Of a stretch of 34,120 nucleotides of DNA, positions 5,498-13,653 are shown piece by piece. Source of the stretch: Lachnospiraceae bacterium. GTDB lineage: Bacteria > Bacillota > Clostridia > Lachnospirales > Lachnospiraceae. The stretch covers positions 1 to 34,120 of the forward strand of contig JAETON010000027.1 of NCBI GenBank assembly GCA_021771695.1, given 5' to 3'. A program made the position numbers and the translations under genes. The number at the start of each line of letters is the position of its first letter. Within the stretch, counting starts at the first letter, position 1. The notes under the pieces are model-generated. The model was not told the DNA's origin, did not search any database, and saw only the letters and a list, made by a program, of their open reading frames with translations.

Positions 5498-7973
5498 GAA
5501 TAACAACCAGAAAGTAATCCACAAAATTGCAAAAGCTTCCCTCTTAGCGAATAAACGAAAAAATGTGATGATGATTGCTGCAATTTGTCTGTCTGCATTT
5601 ATGATTTTTTGTATTTTTACCGTTGGAGGAACGTGGTTTCAGATGAAAAACGCACAGGATATCCGGTTAAATGGAGGACAATTTGATGCATGGCTGTATG
5701 GCGGATTTACAAAAGAGCAAAAGATACAGTGTGAAACCAGCAAAAATGTAGAAGCTGTTGGAGCAGCTGGTTTTTGTGCATATGGGGAGAAAACACAATA
5801 TGATGACACTCTTCATACGATTTTTAAATGGGCAGATCAGACGTATTGGAATAAAATTCAAAAATCGGCACGTACAACAATGAAAGGATATTACCCGGAA
5901 AAGGAAAATGAAGTGCTGGTTACGAAAGATGCATTAAAAGACTGCGGCTTTAAGAATCTTGGAATTGGCGATTCTTTTCAAATAACCTATGTAGATGCAA
6001 AAGGGAGTCATACAAAGAAATTTGTGATATCCGGTCTTTGGGATGGATATGGAGAAAAGACCACATTTTATATATCAAAAGCATTTTTTGACCATACTGG
6101 TTATCGGCTTAGTGATTATGGAAGAGGATTTCTATATGTAAAGTTTAAGTCACCGATTGTTACAGGGAAGATGCAGAATGAACTAAGACAAAGAATGCAT
6201 TTGGGAGAGAAGCAGAGTTTGATGTTTACAGGAGATACAGCACAGTCCGTGGAAATTGCTGCCGGTATGGCGGGATTGGTGCTTGTTGTATGTTTTAGTG
6301 CGTATCTGCTGATTTATAATATTTTGTATTTATCCGTTTCAGGGAATATTCGATATTATGGTTTGATGCAGACTGTTGGAATGACAGAAAAGCAAATATA
6401 TCAGTTGATACAAAAGCAGATGGTTTGGATCGGCGGAATAGGAATTGCCGGTGGAATCGGTTTTGGAACAGCAGTTTCCTTCTTTCTTATTCCTGAAATT
6501 GTGAAAACGTTGGGAATTCGACAGGCAGATATTCATGTACTGTTTCATCCAATGATCTTTTTATTCAGTATTTTTTTGACAGCATTCACCATTTATTTAA
6601 GCAGCTGGAAACCAGCCAAAATGGCAATGCAGATTAGTCCTGTGGAAGCTATGGGATATCGGGGAATTTCCGGGAAAAGAAAATTGCATAAAACGGGCAA
6701 AGGAAATGTCCTTTGGAGAATGGCAAAGGAACAACTGACGAAAGATAAAAAGAAATCAATGGTAGTCATTTTGTCTTTAGGAGCCAGTTTATCTGTATTC
6801 TTATGTCTAACGACGTTGATTGAGAGCCAAGGGGCGAGAACCATTGTATCCAATTATATGGATGCAGATATGGTACTTTATAATGATACAGTAAAAAAAG
6901 AGGATTTAAAAGATTGGAAACAGCTTTTTGATGATGATTTTTTTAAGACAATAAAAAAAGAAAAAGGAATAAAAGAAGCTCATGCTATGCTGAGTCAAAA
7001 AATCATTGTTCCATGGGAACCGGATTTTGCAGAAATTTGGATGAGCAAAATGTATGATAAGTGGGTAGATGCTCCTTATGAAAAAGAAGATTATCAGAAA
7101 AATCCCCAAAATTATTTTTCCTTTTTGATCGGAATTGACGAGAAAGAGTTCCAATATTTAAACAGCACTTTAGAGCAGCCAGTCAGTGGGAAAGATTTTA
7201 AAGCTGGAAAAGTTTGTATTTTATACCGAAATGGATTGAAGTTGAAAGATTCTGATATAAAAAACAAAAAAGTAAAATTTCTATTGGATCAAAATAAAAA
7301 AGAATCTTATAAACTTCGTGTGGGAAGTATGACAGATGATAATTATTACGCGAATATGGGAATTGGTCCTACATTGATTGCAAGTGATAAGTTTGTGCAG
7401 AATATTGTAAGGGAACCTTATGTTTCAAAAATTACAATTCAATATAAAGAGGAATATGATAAAGAAACAGAGTCTGTTTTAAAAAATGCAATGAATCAAA
7501 GCCATTTTAAAAAAGATTTTTCTTATGAATCAAAAATCGATGAAGTAAGAGCGGTGAAAAAGGCACAGGGAAATATGATGGGAATTGGGATTGGTATGGC
7601 AGTTCTGCTGGCTTTTATTGGGGTTATGAATTATATCAATACAGTTTCAGGAAATATCCAGAGCCGTCAGACGGAAATGGCCGTGATGGAAAGTGTCGGT
7701 ATGACAGAAAAACAGGTAAAGAAAATGCTTGTTTTGGAAGGAATATTGTTTGCAGGAAGCTCTGTTCTTTTTACAGGAACCATTGGGTTGGGAATTACGT
7801 ATTTTTTGTATCAATCGATGAATTACCGGCAAATTCCATTTGAGATTCCGGTTCTGCCGATTTTGGTAATGATTCTTTTGATTACTTTTATATGTATAGT
7901 AATACCTCAGGTTTCCTATCGTATGATATGTGGAAAGAAAAGTATTGTAGAACGGATTCGATGTGTGGAATAG
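5490..7973 (+). CDS. FtsX-like ABC permease, large, two extracellular domains
   Basis: The 827-residue permease partners the ATPase at 4808. Hydrophobic segments fall near residues 27-47, 256-280, 311-337, 352-370, 423-444, 695-717, 748-773 and 787-808. This gives two FtsX-type four-helix units, each with a big extracellular insertion (about 48-255 and 445-694). The repeated motif MTEKQI/MTEKQV occurs in both halves (MQTVGMTEKQIYQL and MESVGMTEKQVKKM), which shows an internal duplication. BceB-type permeases instead have about 650 residues and ten helices with one large loop, so this is a related but different architecture. ATG 5490 is preferred, with GTG 5481 as the alternative. No terminator is obvious downstream. 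Confidence 0.9.
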   Translation: MFRNNNQKVIHKIAKASLLANKRKNVMMIAAICLSAFMIFCIFTVGGTWFQMKNAQDIRLNGGQFDAWLYGGFTKEQKIQCETSKNVEAVGAAGFCAYGEKTQYDDTLHTIFKWADQTYWNKIQKSARTTMKGYYPEKENEVLVTKDALKDCGFKNLGIGDSFQITYVDAKGSHTKKFVISGLWDGYGEKTTFYISKAFFDHTGYRLSDYGRGFLYVKFKSPIVTGKMQNELRQRMHLGEKQSLMFTGDTAQSVEIAAGMAGLVLVVCFSAYLLIYNILYLSVSGNIRYYGLMQTVGMTEKQIYQLIQKQMVWIGGIGIAGGIGFGTAVSFFLIPEIVKTLGIRQADIHVLFHPMIFLFSIFLTAFTIYLSSWKPAKMAMQISPVEAMGYRGISGKRKLHKTGKGNVLWRMAKEQLTKDKKKSMVVILSLGASLSVFLCLTTLIESQGARTIVSNYMDADMVLYNDTVKKEDLKDWKQLFDDDFFKTIKKEKGIKEAHAMLSQKIIVPWEPDFAEIWMSKMYDKWVDAPYEKEDYQKNPQNYFSFLIGIDEKEFQYLNSTLEQPVSGKDFKAGKVCILYRNGLKLKDSDIKNKKVKFLLDQNKKESYKLRVGSMTDDNYYANMGIGPTLIASDKFVQNIVREPYVSKITIQYKEEYDKETESVLKNAMNQSHFKKDFSYESKIDEVRAVKKAQGNMMGIGIGMAVLLAFIGVMNYINTVSGNIQSRQTEMAVMESVGMTEKQVKKMLVLEGILFAGSSVLFTGTIGLGITYFLYQSMNYRQIPFEIPVLPILVMILLITFICIVIPQVSYRMICGKKSIVERIRCVE

Positions 7974-8078
7974 GATTGTACAAAAAACAGTAATCATTCT
8001 TACTAGAATATGGATGCAAAGTATGTTATAGTATTCACAAATGGAAAAATGTAACGATACTAATTTGGAGGTTGTAAA

Positions 8079-9242
8079 ATGAAAGATGTTGTAATTACAG
8101 ATTTTATCAAGTACATTGGTGCTGATGACAAAGATATTGATTTATTTGAAAGTCAGTATATTGTCCCAAATGGAGTTTCTTATAATTCATATGTGATTTT
8201 AGATGAAAAAGTTGCAGTTATGGATACTGTAGATAAAAGAAGAACAGATGAATGGCTGGCAAACTTGGAAAAAGCATTGGACGGACGCGGTGTCGATTAT
8301 ATTGTTGTTTCTCATATGGAACCGGATCATGCAGCAAGTCTTCAAGTATTAGCTGAGAAATATCCGGAAGCAAAAGTGGTTGGAAATGCAAAAACATTTC
8401 ATATGATCCCACAGTTCTTTACTTTTGATTTGACAGATAGAACTGTGACAGTAAAAGAAGGAGAAACTTTATCTTTAGGAGTACATACATTGCAGTTCTT
8501 TATGGCACCAATGGTTCATTGGCCGGAAGTTATGGTTGCTTATGAACAGTCTGAAAAGATTTTATTCTCTGCGGATGGATTTGGTAAATTTGGTGCATTA
8601 GATACAGAAGAAGACTGGGCTTGTGAGGCTAGACGTTATTACTTTAATATCTGTGGGAAATATGGTATGCAGGTACAGGCTTTGTTAAAGAAAGCAGCAA
8701 CATTGGATATTCAGATGATTTGTCCTTTGCATGGACCAATCTTGAAAGAAAATCTTGGATATTATATTGGACTCTATGATACATGGAGCAAATATGAGCC
8801 GGAAAATGAAGGAATTTTAGTTGCATATGCTTCTATCCATGGAAACACAGCGGAAGCTGCAAAGAAATTAGCAGCTATTTTAGAAGAAAAAGGTGCAAAG
8901 AAAGTTGCAGTTACAGATTTATCCAGAGATGATATGGCAGAAGCAATTGAAGATGCCTTCCGATATGACAAAATGGTTGTGGCAGCAGCAACTTATGATG
9001 GCGGAATTTTCCCATGTATGGAAGACTTCCTGCTTCATCTGAAAGCTAAGAATTATCAGAAACGTACCGTTGCGTTTATGGAAAATGGTTCTTGGGCGCC
9101 AACAGCAGCAAAAAATATGAAAGCAATCGTGGAAGGAATGAAAAATATCACAATTGTAGATCCTGTAGTTACCATTCGATCTACAATGAATGACGATACT
9201 GTAAAGGCAATGGAAGAACTGGCAGATAATCTGTTAGCATAA
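8079..9242 (+). CDS. fprA: Flavodiiron protein (FprA-type O2/NO reductase)
   Basis: The 387-residue class A flavodiiron protein reduces O2 to water and/or NO to N2O in the cytoplasm, protecting strict anaerobes. The metallo-beta-lactamase-like domain (1-245) holds the diiron ligands H79, E81, D83 (HMEPDH), H147 (MVHWPE), D166 (SADGFGKFG) and H218 (CPLHGP), all canonical. The C-terminal flavodoxin domain starts at YASIHGNTAEAA, the FMN phosphate loop. There is no rubredoxin extension, so electrons must come from separate rubredoxin or a reductase. The site GGAGG precedes ATG 8079. It appears monocistronic, with its own terminator at 9257. O2 versus NO preference cannot be read from the sequence. 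Confidence 0.94.
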   Translation: MKDVVITDFIKYIGADDKDIDLFESQYIVPNGVSYNSYVILDEKVAVMDTVDKRRTDEWLANLEKALDGRGVDYIVVSHMEPDHAASLQVLAEKYPEAKVVGNAKTFHMIPQFFTFDLTDRTVTVKEGETLSLGVHTLQFFMAPMVHWPEVMVAYEQSEKILFSADGFGKFGALDTEEDWACEARRYYFNICGKYGMQVQALLKKAATLDIQMICPLHGPILKENLGYYIGLYDTWSKYEPENEGILVAYASIHGNTAEAAKKLAAILEEKGAKKVAVTDLSRDDMAEAIEDAFRYDKMVVAAATYDGGIFPCMEDFLLHLKAKNYQKRTVAFMENGSWAPTAAKNMKAIVEGMKNITIVDPVVTIRSTMNDDTVKAMEELADNLLA

Positions 9243-9256
9243 AACTTGATATTTAC

Positions 9257-9292
9257 AAGGTGTGTCTGAAATGATTCAGATGCACCTTTTTC
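9257..9292 (+). terminator. fprA terminator
   Basis: AAGGTGTGTCTGAA pairs with TTCAGATGCACCTT (two G-T wobbles) around ATGA, followed by a T-run to 9291. Confidence 0.88.
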
Positions 9293-9335
9293 TGTTATAA
9301 TAAAAGAAAGCAGATAAATATAGAAAGGAAAGAAC

Positions 9336-9977
9336 ATGTTTCAATTAATCAATCAGGAAGAATGGCCAAGAAAGGATCATTTTAACTATTATACACAGAA
9401 ACTTCGATGTGGATATAGTGTGACGGTTCGTATGGATGTGACGAATTTGTATCAACAGGTAAAGCAGAAAGGATTAAGGTTTTATCCTGCCTTTATTTAT
9501 TGTGCTGCAAAAGCAGTCAATGAGAAACCGGAATTTCGCATGGGGATGGATGCCCAAGGCAGGCCGGGTTATTGGGATGTTATACATCCAAATTTTACAA
9601 TCTTTCATAAAGAGGATCATACATTTTCGGATGTCTGGTCATATTATAATCCTGATTTTAAAAAATGCTATGAAAATATTGTCAATGACATGGAACAATA
9701 TAAAGATTGCAAAGGTGCAAAGGTAAAAGATCATCAACCGCCGAATTTTTTTTGCATTTCCTGTGTTCCTTGGATGGATTTTATAGGATATAGTACATGG
9801 GTGCCGGAGGGACAGCCAAATCTTTTCCCAATTATTACATTTGGAAAATATGCAGAGGAAAATCAGCGGATGAAATTGTCAGCTGCCCTGGCAATTTCCC
9901 ATGCGGCGGCAGATGGTTATCATACAAGCATGCTGTTTGGGCGGCTGCAAGAAATATTAGATACCATATCACTTTAA
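9336..9977 (+). CDS. Chloramphenicol acetyltransferase-fold protein
   Basis: The 213-residue protein is of the type A CAT family (trimeric acetyl-CoA-dependent O-acetyltransferases). Catalytic His189 and structural Asp193 are retained in SHAAADGYH, although the usual HH pair is SH here. SYYNPDFKKCYENI, the PPNFFCISCVPWMDF strand and FPIITFGKY are typical family blocks. Genomic CAT-like proteins of clostridia are not all resistance enzymes, so chloramphenicol as substrate is unproven. ATG 9336 follows GAAAGGAAAG. The gene is convergent with, and overlaps by nine bases, a TetR regulator gene, and no terminator lies between them. Confidence 0.85.
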   Translation: MFQLINQEEWPRKDHFNYYTQKLRCGYSVTVRMDVTNLYQQVKQKGLRFYPAFIYCAAKAVNEKPEFRMGMDAQGRPGYWDVIHPNFTIFHKEDHTFSDVWSYYNPDFKKCYENIVNDMEQYKDCKGAKVKDHQPPNFFCISCVPWMDFIGYSTWVPEGQPNLFPIITFGKYAEENQRMKLSAALAISHAAADGYHTSMLFGRLQEILDTISL

Positions 9978-10538
9978 GAAACCATGGGATGTAACCGAAG
10001 AAAGAGTCTCTAAAAGATGTGAAATTTCTTCTTCGGATTCTTTAAAGTCATCTTGAATCCATTGTTCAATGATTCCGATACAGCCGCGGATAATAAAAGT
10101 ATGCAGAGCAATTAATTTTGCTTCAGGATAATCCGGGTATTGACGTTTCCAATTCATAACGGTTTTTTCCTGCGTCATGCAGGTGATTCTATTTAAAAAA
10201 GCGGGATCACCATGACCAGAAAAAATCAGCCGAATTAATTCTTTATGCTCAGAAATGCAATGGATAGTTGATTTCATCAGTGTAGTAATGGAGTTTTCTT
10301 TTTGAAATTGTTCCATAGTAATTTTTAGTTTTTCAAAAAATTCGTCTTGAATGGTTCTGAGAAGATCCATTGGATCAGAATAATAGGTATAAAAGGTGCT
10401 GCGGTTAATATCCGATTTCTCGCAAAGATGGGAAACGGATATTTTTTGTATGGGCTGATCTTTTAAAAGAATCAAAAGGTTCTTTTTTAATGCATATTTT
10501 GTCCGCAAAACACGACGATCTGGTTTTGTATTTTTCAT
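9969..10538 (-). CDS. TetR/AcrR family transcriptional regulator
   Basis: This 189-residue regulator has an N-terminal TetR HTH (ISVSHLCEKSDINRSTFYTYYSDPMDLLRTI, about residues 33-63) and a helical ligand-binding domain to the end. The RTFY-type STFYTYY motif and the C-terminal helices fit the TetR/AcrR group of about 190 residues found in Firmicutes, whose effectors are mostly unknown. Its AAAGGAG site is at 10544-10550. Its promoter is back to back with that of glgB, and its 3' end overlaps the CAT-like gene on the other strand. Control of itself, of glgB or of the acetyltransferase are all possible; the divergent layout favours its own intergenic region. Confidence 0.9.
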   Translation of the reverse strand: MKNTKPDRRVLRTKYALKKNLLILLKDQPIQKISVSHLCEKSDINRSTFYTYYSDPMDLLRTIQDEFFEKLKITMEQFQKENSITTLMKSTIHCISEHKELIRLIFSGHGDPAFLNRITCMTQEKTVMNWKRQYPDYPEAKLIALHTFIIRGCIGIIEQWIQDDFKESEEEISHLLETLSSVTSHGFLK

Positions 10539-10561
10539 AAAAACTCCTTTATATTCTACAA

Positions 10562-10590
10562 TTTATATGGAAATGTTGGATAACCGTCAA
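10562..10590 (-). promoter_or_regulatory. Promoter of the TetR gene
   Basis: On the minus strand, TTGACG (complement of 10585-10590) and TATAAA (complement of 10562-10567) are separated by 17 bases. The -10 lies 24 bases upstream of the TetR start codon. Confidence 0.7.
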
Positions 10591-10608
10591 AGGTAAATTC
10601 TTTGTTGG

Positions 10609-10637
10609 TTGTCCTGTCTTTTTCTATTGATTATAAT
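10609..10637 (+). promoter_or_regulatory. Promoter of glgB
   Basis: TTGTCC (10609-10614) and TATAAT (10632-10637) with 17-base spacing. It diverges from the TetR promoter; only 18 bases separate the two -35 boxes, so one bound regulator could affect both. Confidence 0.7.
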
Positions 10638-10685
10638 ATACATATGAATGAAAAACAACACATGTAGGATAGGAGGAATATGAAA

Positions 10686-12509
10686 ATGAATCGTCAGGAT
10701 TTTTATGATGGAAAAATGTTTGATGCATATAAATATATGGGAGCACATAAAGAAGGCAGCGGAATCAAATTTGTTACATATGCACCAAGAGCGGTAAAGA
10801 TTTCTATCATTGGGGAATTCAATGACTGGAAGGAAGAGTTTTTAACACAGGACGGACAAAGTGGTTTTTTTAGCTTCTATTCCAAACAGGCAAAAGAAGG
10901 ACAAATGTACAAATATCGGATCTACGGTCCGGATGGGAGTATGGCTGAACATTGTGATCCATATGGATGCGAGATGGAAATGCCGCCAAGAGCATGTACA
11001 ATCATTAATACGTTGGGCGGATATGAATTTCAAGATCAGAAATGGATGGAAAAAAGAAATGATTGTAAAAAAGATCCATTGAATATTTATGAAATGCATA
11101 TGGGTTCATGGAAAATGAAAATGGACGAAGTAGATGAAAATGGAGAGAATGGATGGTATTCTTATGATAAAATAGCCCAAATGCTGGTACCCTATTTAAA
11201 AGAAAATCATTATACTCATGTAGAACTCATGCCTCTTTCTGAGCATCCATTTTATGGTTCGTGGGGATATCAGAATACTGGATTTTTTGCTCCGACAAAA
11301 CGATATGGAACACCGCAGCAGCTAATGAAATTTGTAGATCTTCTGCATCAGGCAGATATTGGAGTTATTATGGATTTTGTACCAGTGCATTTTGCCATTG
11401 ATGGATACGGTCTGCAAAGATATGATGGGACACCCTTGTATGAATTTGATAATAAAGATACTGGGGAAAGTGAATGGGGAAGTTATAACTTTATTCATTC
11501 TAGAAGAGAAGTTGCATGTTTTTTACAGTCAGCAGCAAATTATTGGATAGAGGAATACCATGTAGATGGAATCCGAATGGATGCAGTCAGCCGTCTGCTT
11601 TATTGGCAGGGGGATGAAAACCGTGGAACCAATGAGCTGGCGGTTGAATTTTTGAAAAAAATGAATTATGGTTTAAAAGAACGGCATCCGAGTGTTATGT
11701 TAATTGCAGAAGATTCTACAGCTTATCCAAACGTTACAAAACCAGTGAATGAAGGCGGGCTTGGATTTGATTATAAATGGGATTTGGGCTGGATGCATGA
11801 TACCTTGGAATATTTTCAGACACCGCCGGAATATAGAACCAGAGATTATCATAAGTTAACATTTTCAATGGTGTATTTTTGGAATGAAAAGTATCTGTTA
11901 GAATATTCTCATGATGAGGTTGTACATGGGAAGGCAGCGATTCTTCAAAAAATGTATGGTGATTATGAAGGTAAATTTCCGCAGGCACGTGCGATGTATA
12001 TGTATATGATGATGCATCCCGGAAAGAAATTGAATTTTATGGGAAATGAATTCGGTCAGCTGCGGGAATGGACAGAAAAGCAGGAACAGGATTGGATGGT
12101 GTTAAAGTATCCGGCGCATGATGCTTTTCATCAATACATGATAAAATTAAATAAAATTTATCAAGAGCATCTGCCGTTTCATAATGATTATTGGCAGGAA
12201 AACTTTTTATGGCTGGATTGTCATCAAGAAGAACGCTGTATTTATGCGATTGGAAGAAAAGAAAACGATGAAATGATTGTTTCTATTTTGAATTTTTCGG
12301 ATAAAGTGCAAAAAGATTATAAAGTGACAATTCAAGGGAAATGGAAGGAAAGCATACTTTTAAATACGGATTGGAATTGTTATGGGGGAACAACGGAAGA
12401 AGGAAAAGAACAATATAAACTCGCTGTGAAGAAAAATGACAAGGATATGGAAATGACCATAACACTTCCAAAGTACAGCGGAATCATGTTTGGATTGAAG
12501 AAAAAATAG
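10686..12509 (+). CDS. glgB: 1,4-alpha-glucan (glycogen) branching enzyme
   Basis: GH13 branching enzyme that makes alpha-1,6 branches in glycogen. The N-terminal CBM48 (about residues 20-110, with VKISIIGEFNDWKEE) is followed by the catalytic barrel. Nucleophile Asp299 lies in DGIRMDAVSRLLYW, acid/base Glu342 in LIAEDSTAYP and the third carboxylate Asp410 in YSHDEVVHGK, the last being diagnostic for branching enzymes. At 607 residues it lacks the extra N1 domain of the enterobacterial enzyme. ATG 10686 has AGGAGG nine bases upstream; ATG 10680 in frame is only three bases away. No other glycogen genes adjoin. The gene ends at a shared bidirectional terminator. Confidence 0.95.
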   Translation: MNRQDFYDGKMFDAYKYMGAHKEGSGIKFVTYAPRAVKISIIGEFNDWKEEFLTQDGQSGFFSFYSKQAKEGQMYKYRIYGPDGSMAEHCDPYGCEMEMPPRACTIINTLGGYEFQDQKWMEKRNDCKKDPLNIYEMHMGSWKMKMDEVDENGENGWYSYDKIAQMLVPYLKENHYTHVELMPLSEHPFYGSWGYQNTGFFAPTKRYGTPQQLMKFVDLLHQADIGVIMDFVPVHFAIDGYGLQRYDGTPLYEFDNKDTGESEWGSYNFIHSRREVACFLQSAANYWIEEYHVDGIRMDAVSRLLYWQGDENRGTNELAVEFLKKMNYGLKERHPSVMLIAEDSTAYPNVTKPVNEGGLGFDYKWDLGWMHDTLEYFQTPPEYRTRDYHKLTFSMVYFWNEKYLLEYSHDEVVHGKAAILQKMYGDYEGKFPQARAMYMYMMMHPGKKLNFMGNEFGQLREWTEKQEQDWMVLKYPAHDAFHQYMIKLNKIYQEHLPFHNDYWQENFLWLDCHQEERCIYAIGRKENDEMIVSILNFSDKVQKDYKVTIQGKWKESILLNTDWNCYGGTTEEGKEQYKLAVKKNDKDMEMTITLPKYSGIMFGLKKK

Positions 12510-12531
12510 AATCAAGTGAAGAAGTAAATAT

Positions 12532-12563
12532 AAACAGGGTGTCACATATTGGACACCCTGTTT
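12532..12563. terminator. Bidirectional terminator between glgB and sdpI-like gene
   Basis: AAACAGGGTGTC (12532-12543) pairs perfectly with GACACCCTGTTT (12552-12563) around an eight-base loop. It lies between convergent genes and its flanking A and T tracts allow use on both strands. Confidence 0.85.
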
Positions 12564-12578
12564 GTATCATAGTAAAAA

Positions 12579-13211
12579 TTATGCAGTCTTTTGATAAAGA
12601 AGATAAGAATATATGGATGGAATTAATACAAGGATTAAGGCAATTATCATAAAGACAATAAAGTTTGCCGGGGCAGGGAGGAAAGATGATAGTGCCATAA
12701 ACAGACCTCCAGCAAACCATATTTTTCCTGCAAGACGATGTGTTTGAAACCACACATGTTCGTTATGCAATGTCCATGGTGTTTTAATTCCCATAAAATA
12801 GTTAAATTTTAATTTTGGCATCAAATTTCCGATGTAAGTGAAAAGTAACCCAATGAAAAGAGGGACGAGAACATCCATTTTTATACCATGTCCAAAGATA
12901 ACTGCAATGGTGAAAATCTGCATTGCAAGAATCAACAGGCAGATTGCTAGTTTAAAATGTGCATATTCTTTTCCAAATTTTTTATAATTGTCTCGTTTTG
13001 GATCAATGTTTTTAAAAATATCCATAAGGAACCAGATAATAAAAATCAGAACCGGCTCCATGAAAATAGTATATTTACTTCCATAATCGTCGATGGTGCC
13101 ATTGATATTCCAGTGGATTGGTATCTGGTTTGGAAGATTTGGAAATACGGCAATGGAAATAGTGACAGAAAGTAGAAAAATAATAAAAATTCCTTTATTT
13201 TTTATTTTCAT
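12579..13211 (-). CDS. SdpI-family membrane protein (DUF1648 plus SdpI domains)
   Basis: The 210-residue integral membrane protein has about six hydrophobic segments. The first part, after the N-terminal helix, has the DUF1648 signature LPNQIPIHWNINGTIDDYGSK; the second half has the SdpI signature NLMPKLKFNYFMGIKTPWTL...HNEHVWFQTHRLAGKIWFAGG. In Bacillus subtilis SdpI gives immunity to the SdpC toxin and sequesters the repressor SdpR; many Firmicutes carry only the RI pair. No SdpC-like toxin gene is visible here. The ATG follows directly on the sdpR stop codon, with GGAGG inside the end of sdpR, so translation is coupled. The family call is firm, and toxin immunity is inferred only. Confidence 0.9.
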   Translation of the reverse strand: MKIKNKGIFIIFLLSVTISIAVFPNLPNQIPIHWNINGTIDDYGSKYTIFMEPVLIFIIWFLMDIFKNIDPKRDNYKKFGKEYAHFKLAICLLILAMQIFTIAVIFGHGIKMDVLVPLFIGLLFTYIGNLMPKLKFNYFMGIKTPWTLHNEHVWFQTHRLAGKIWFAGGLFMALSSFLPAPANFIVFMIIALILVLIPSIYSYLLYQKTA

Positions 13212-13478
13212 TTATTTATCCTCCTTAAATGTTTGAAACCATCCAATAATTTCCTCAAATACAGAAAGATTTAATTCATAATAGATGTATTTCCCCTGTT
13301 TTTCAGCAGTAATTAGATTGGCATCTTTTAAAATATTCAGATGATGAGAGATGGTAGCTCCCGTCATATCAAAATGATTTCCGATTTCTCCGGCGGAAAG
13401 AGTTCCGCTTTTTAATAAATCTAAAATTTCCCGTCTGGTTGTATCTGACAATGCTTTAAAGGTTTGTTGAAATCCCAA
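13212..13478 (-). CDS. SdpR-type ArsR-family repressor
   Basis: The 88-residue winged-helix repressor is of the ArsR superfamily, autorepressor SdpR group: FQQTFKALSDTTRREILDLL at the N terminus, recognition helix TGATISHHLNIL, wing EKQGKYIYYEL. There are no metal-binding Cys/His clusters of the ArsR or SmtB kind. The start is TTG at 13478; no in-frame ATG/GTG exists upstream, and GAGGTGAT lies seven bases before it. Its promoter (13523-13551) is bracketed by two matching palindromes, the expected autorepression layout. It is cotranscribed with the SdpI-like gene. Confidence 0.92.
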   Translation of the reverse strand: MGFQQTFKALSDTTRREILDLLKSGTLSAGEIGNHFDMTGATISHHLNILKDANLITAEKQGKYIYYELNLSVFEEIIGWFQTFKEDK

Positions 13479-13500
13479 GCCATCACCTCATTTCTTGAAT

Positions 13501-13520
13501 ATTTAGAAGTTTATCTAAAT
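13501..13520. promoter_or_regulatory. SdpR operator copy 1
   Basis: Perfect inverted repeat ATTTAGA-N6-TCTAAAT, just downstream of the sdpR -10 box and so covering the transcription start. The same repeat with identical spacing occurs at 13555-13576. Confidence 0.75.
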
Positions 13521-13522
13521 AT

Positions 13523-13551
13523 ATTGTATTACAGGATTTTATGAAAGTCAA
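13523..13551 (-). promoter_or_regulatory. Promoter of the sdpRI operon
   Basis: On the minus strand, TTGACT (complement of 13546-13551) and TACAAT (complement of 13523-13528) with 17-base spacing. It lies exactly between the two palindromic operators. Confidence 0.85.
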
Positions 13552-13554
13552 TAA

Positions 13555-13576
13555 CATTTAGAAAAATATCTAAATG
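13555..13576. promoter_or_regulatory. SdpR operator copy 2, shared with trxB side
   Basis: Perfect inverted repeat CATTTAGA-N6-TCTAAATG. It lies three bases upstream of the sdpR -35 and four bases upstream of the trxB -35, so a repressor bound here could touch both divergent promoters. Confidence 0.75.
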
Positions 13577-13580
13577 TATT

Positions 13581-13609
13581 TCGACAAATAACATTGGATA
13601 GAGTATAAT
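13581..13609 (+). promoter_or_regulatory. Promoter of trxB
   Basis: TCGACA (13581-13586) and TATAAT (13604-13609) with 17-base spacing, starting directly after SdpR operator copy 2. Confidence 0.75.
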
Positions 13610-13653
13610 AATTTATAATGTGTAAAAAATATAAAAGAAATGGAGATGAGAAA

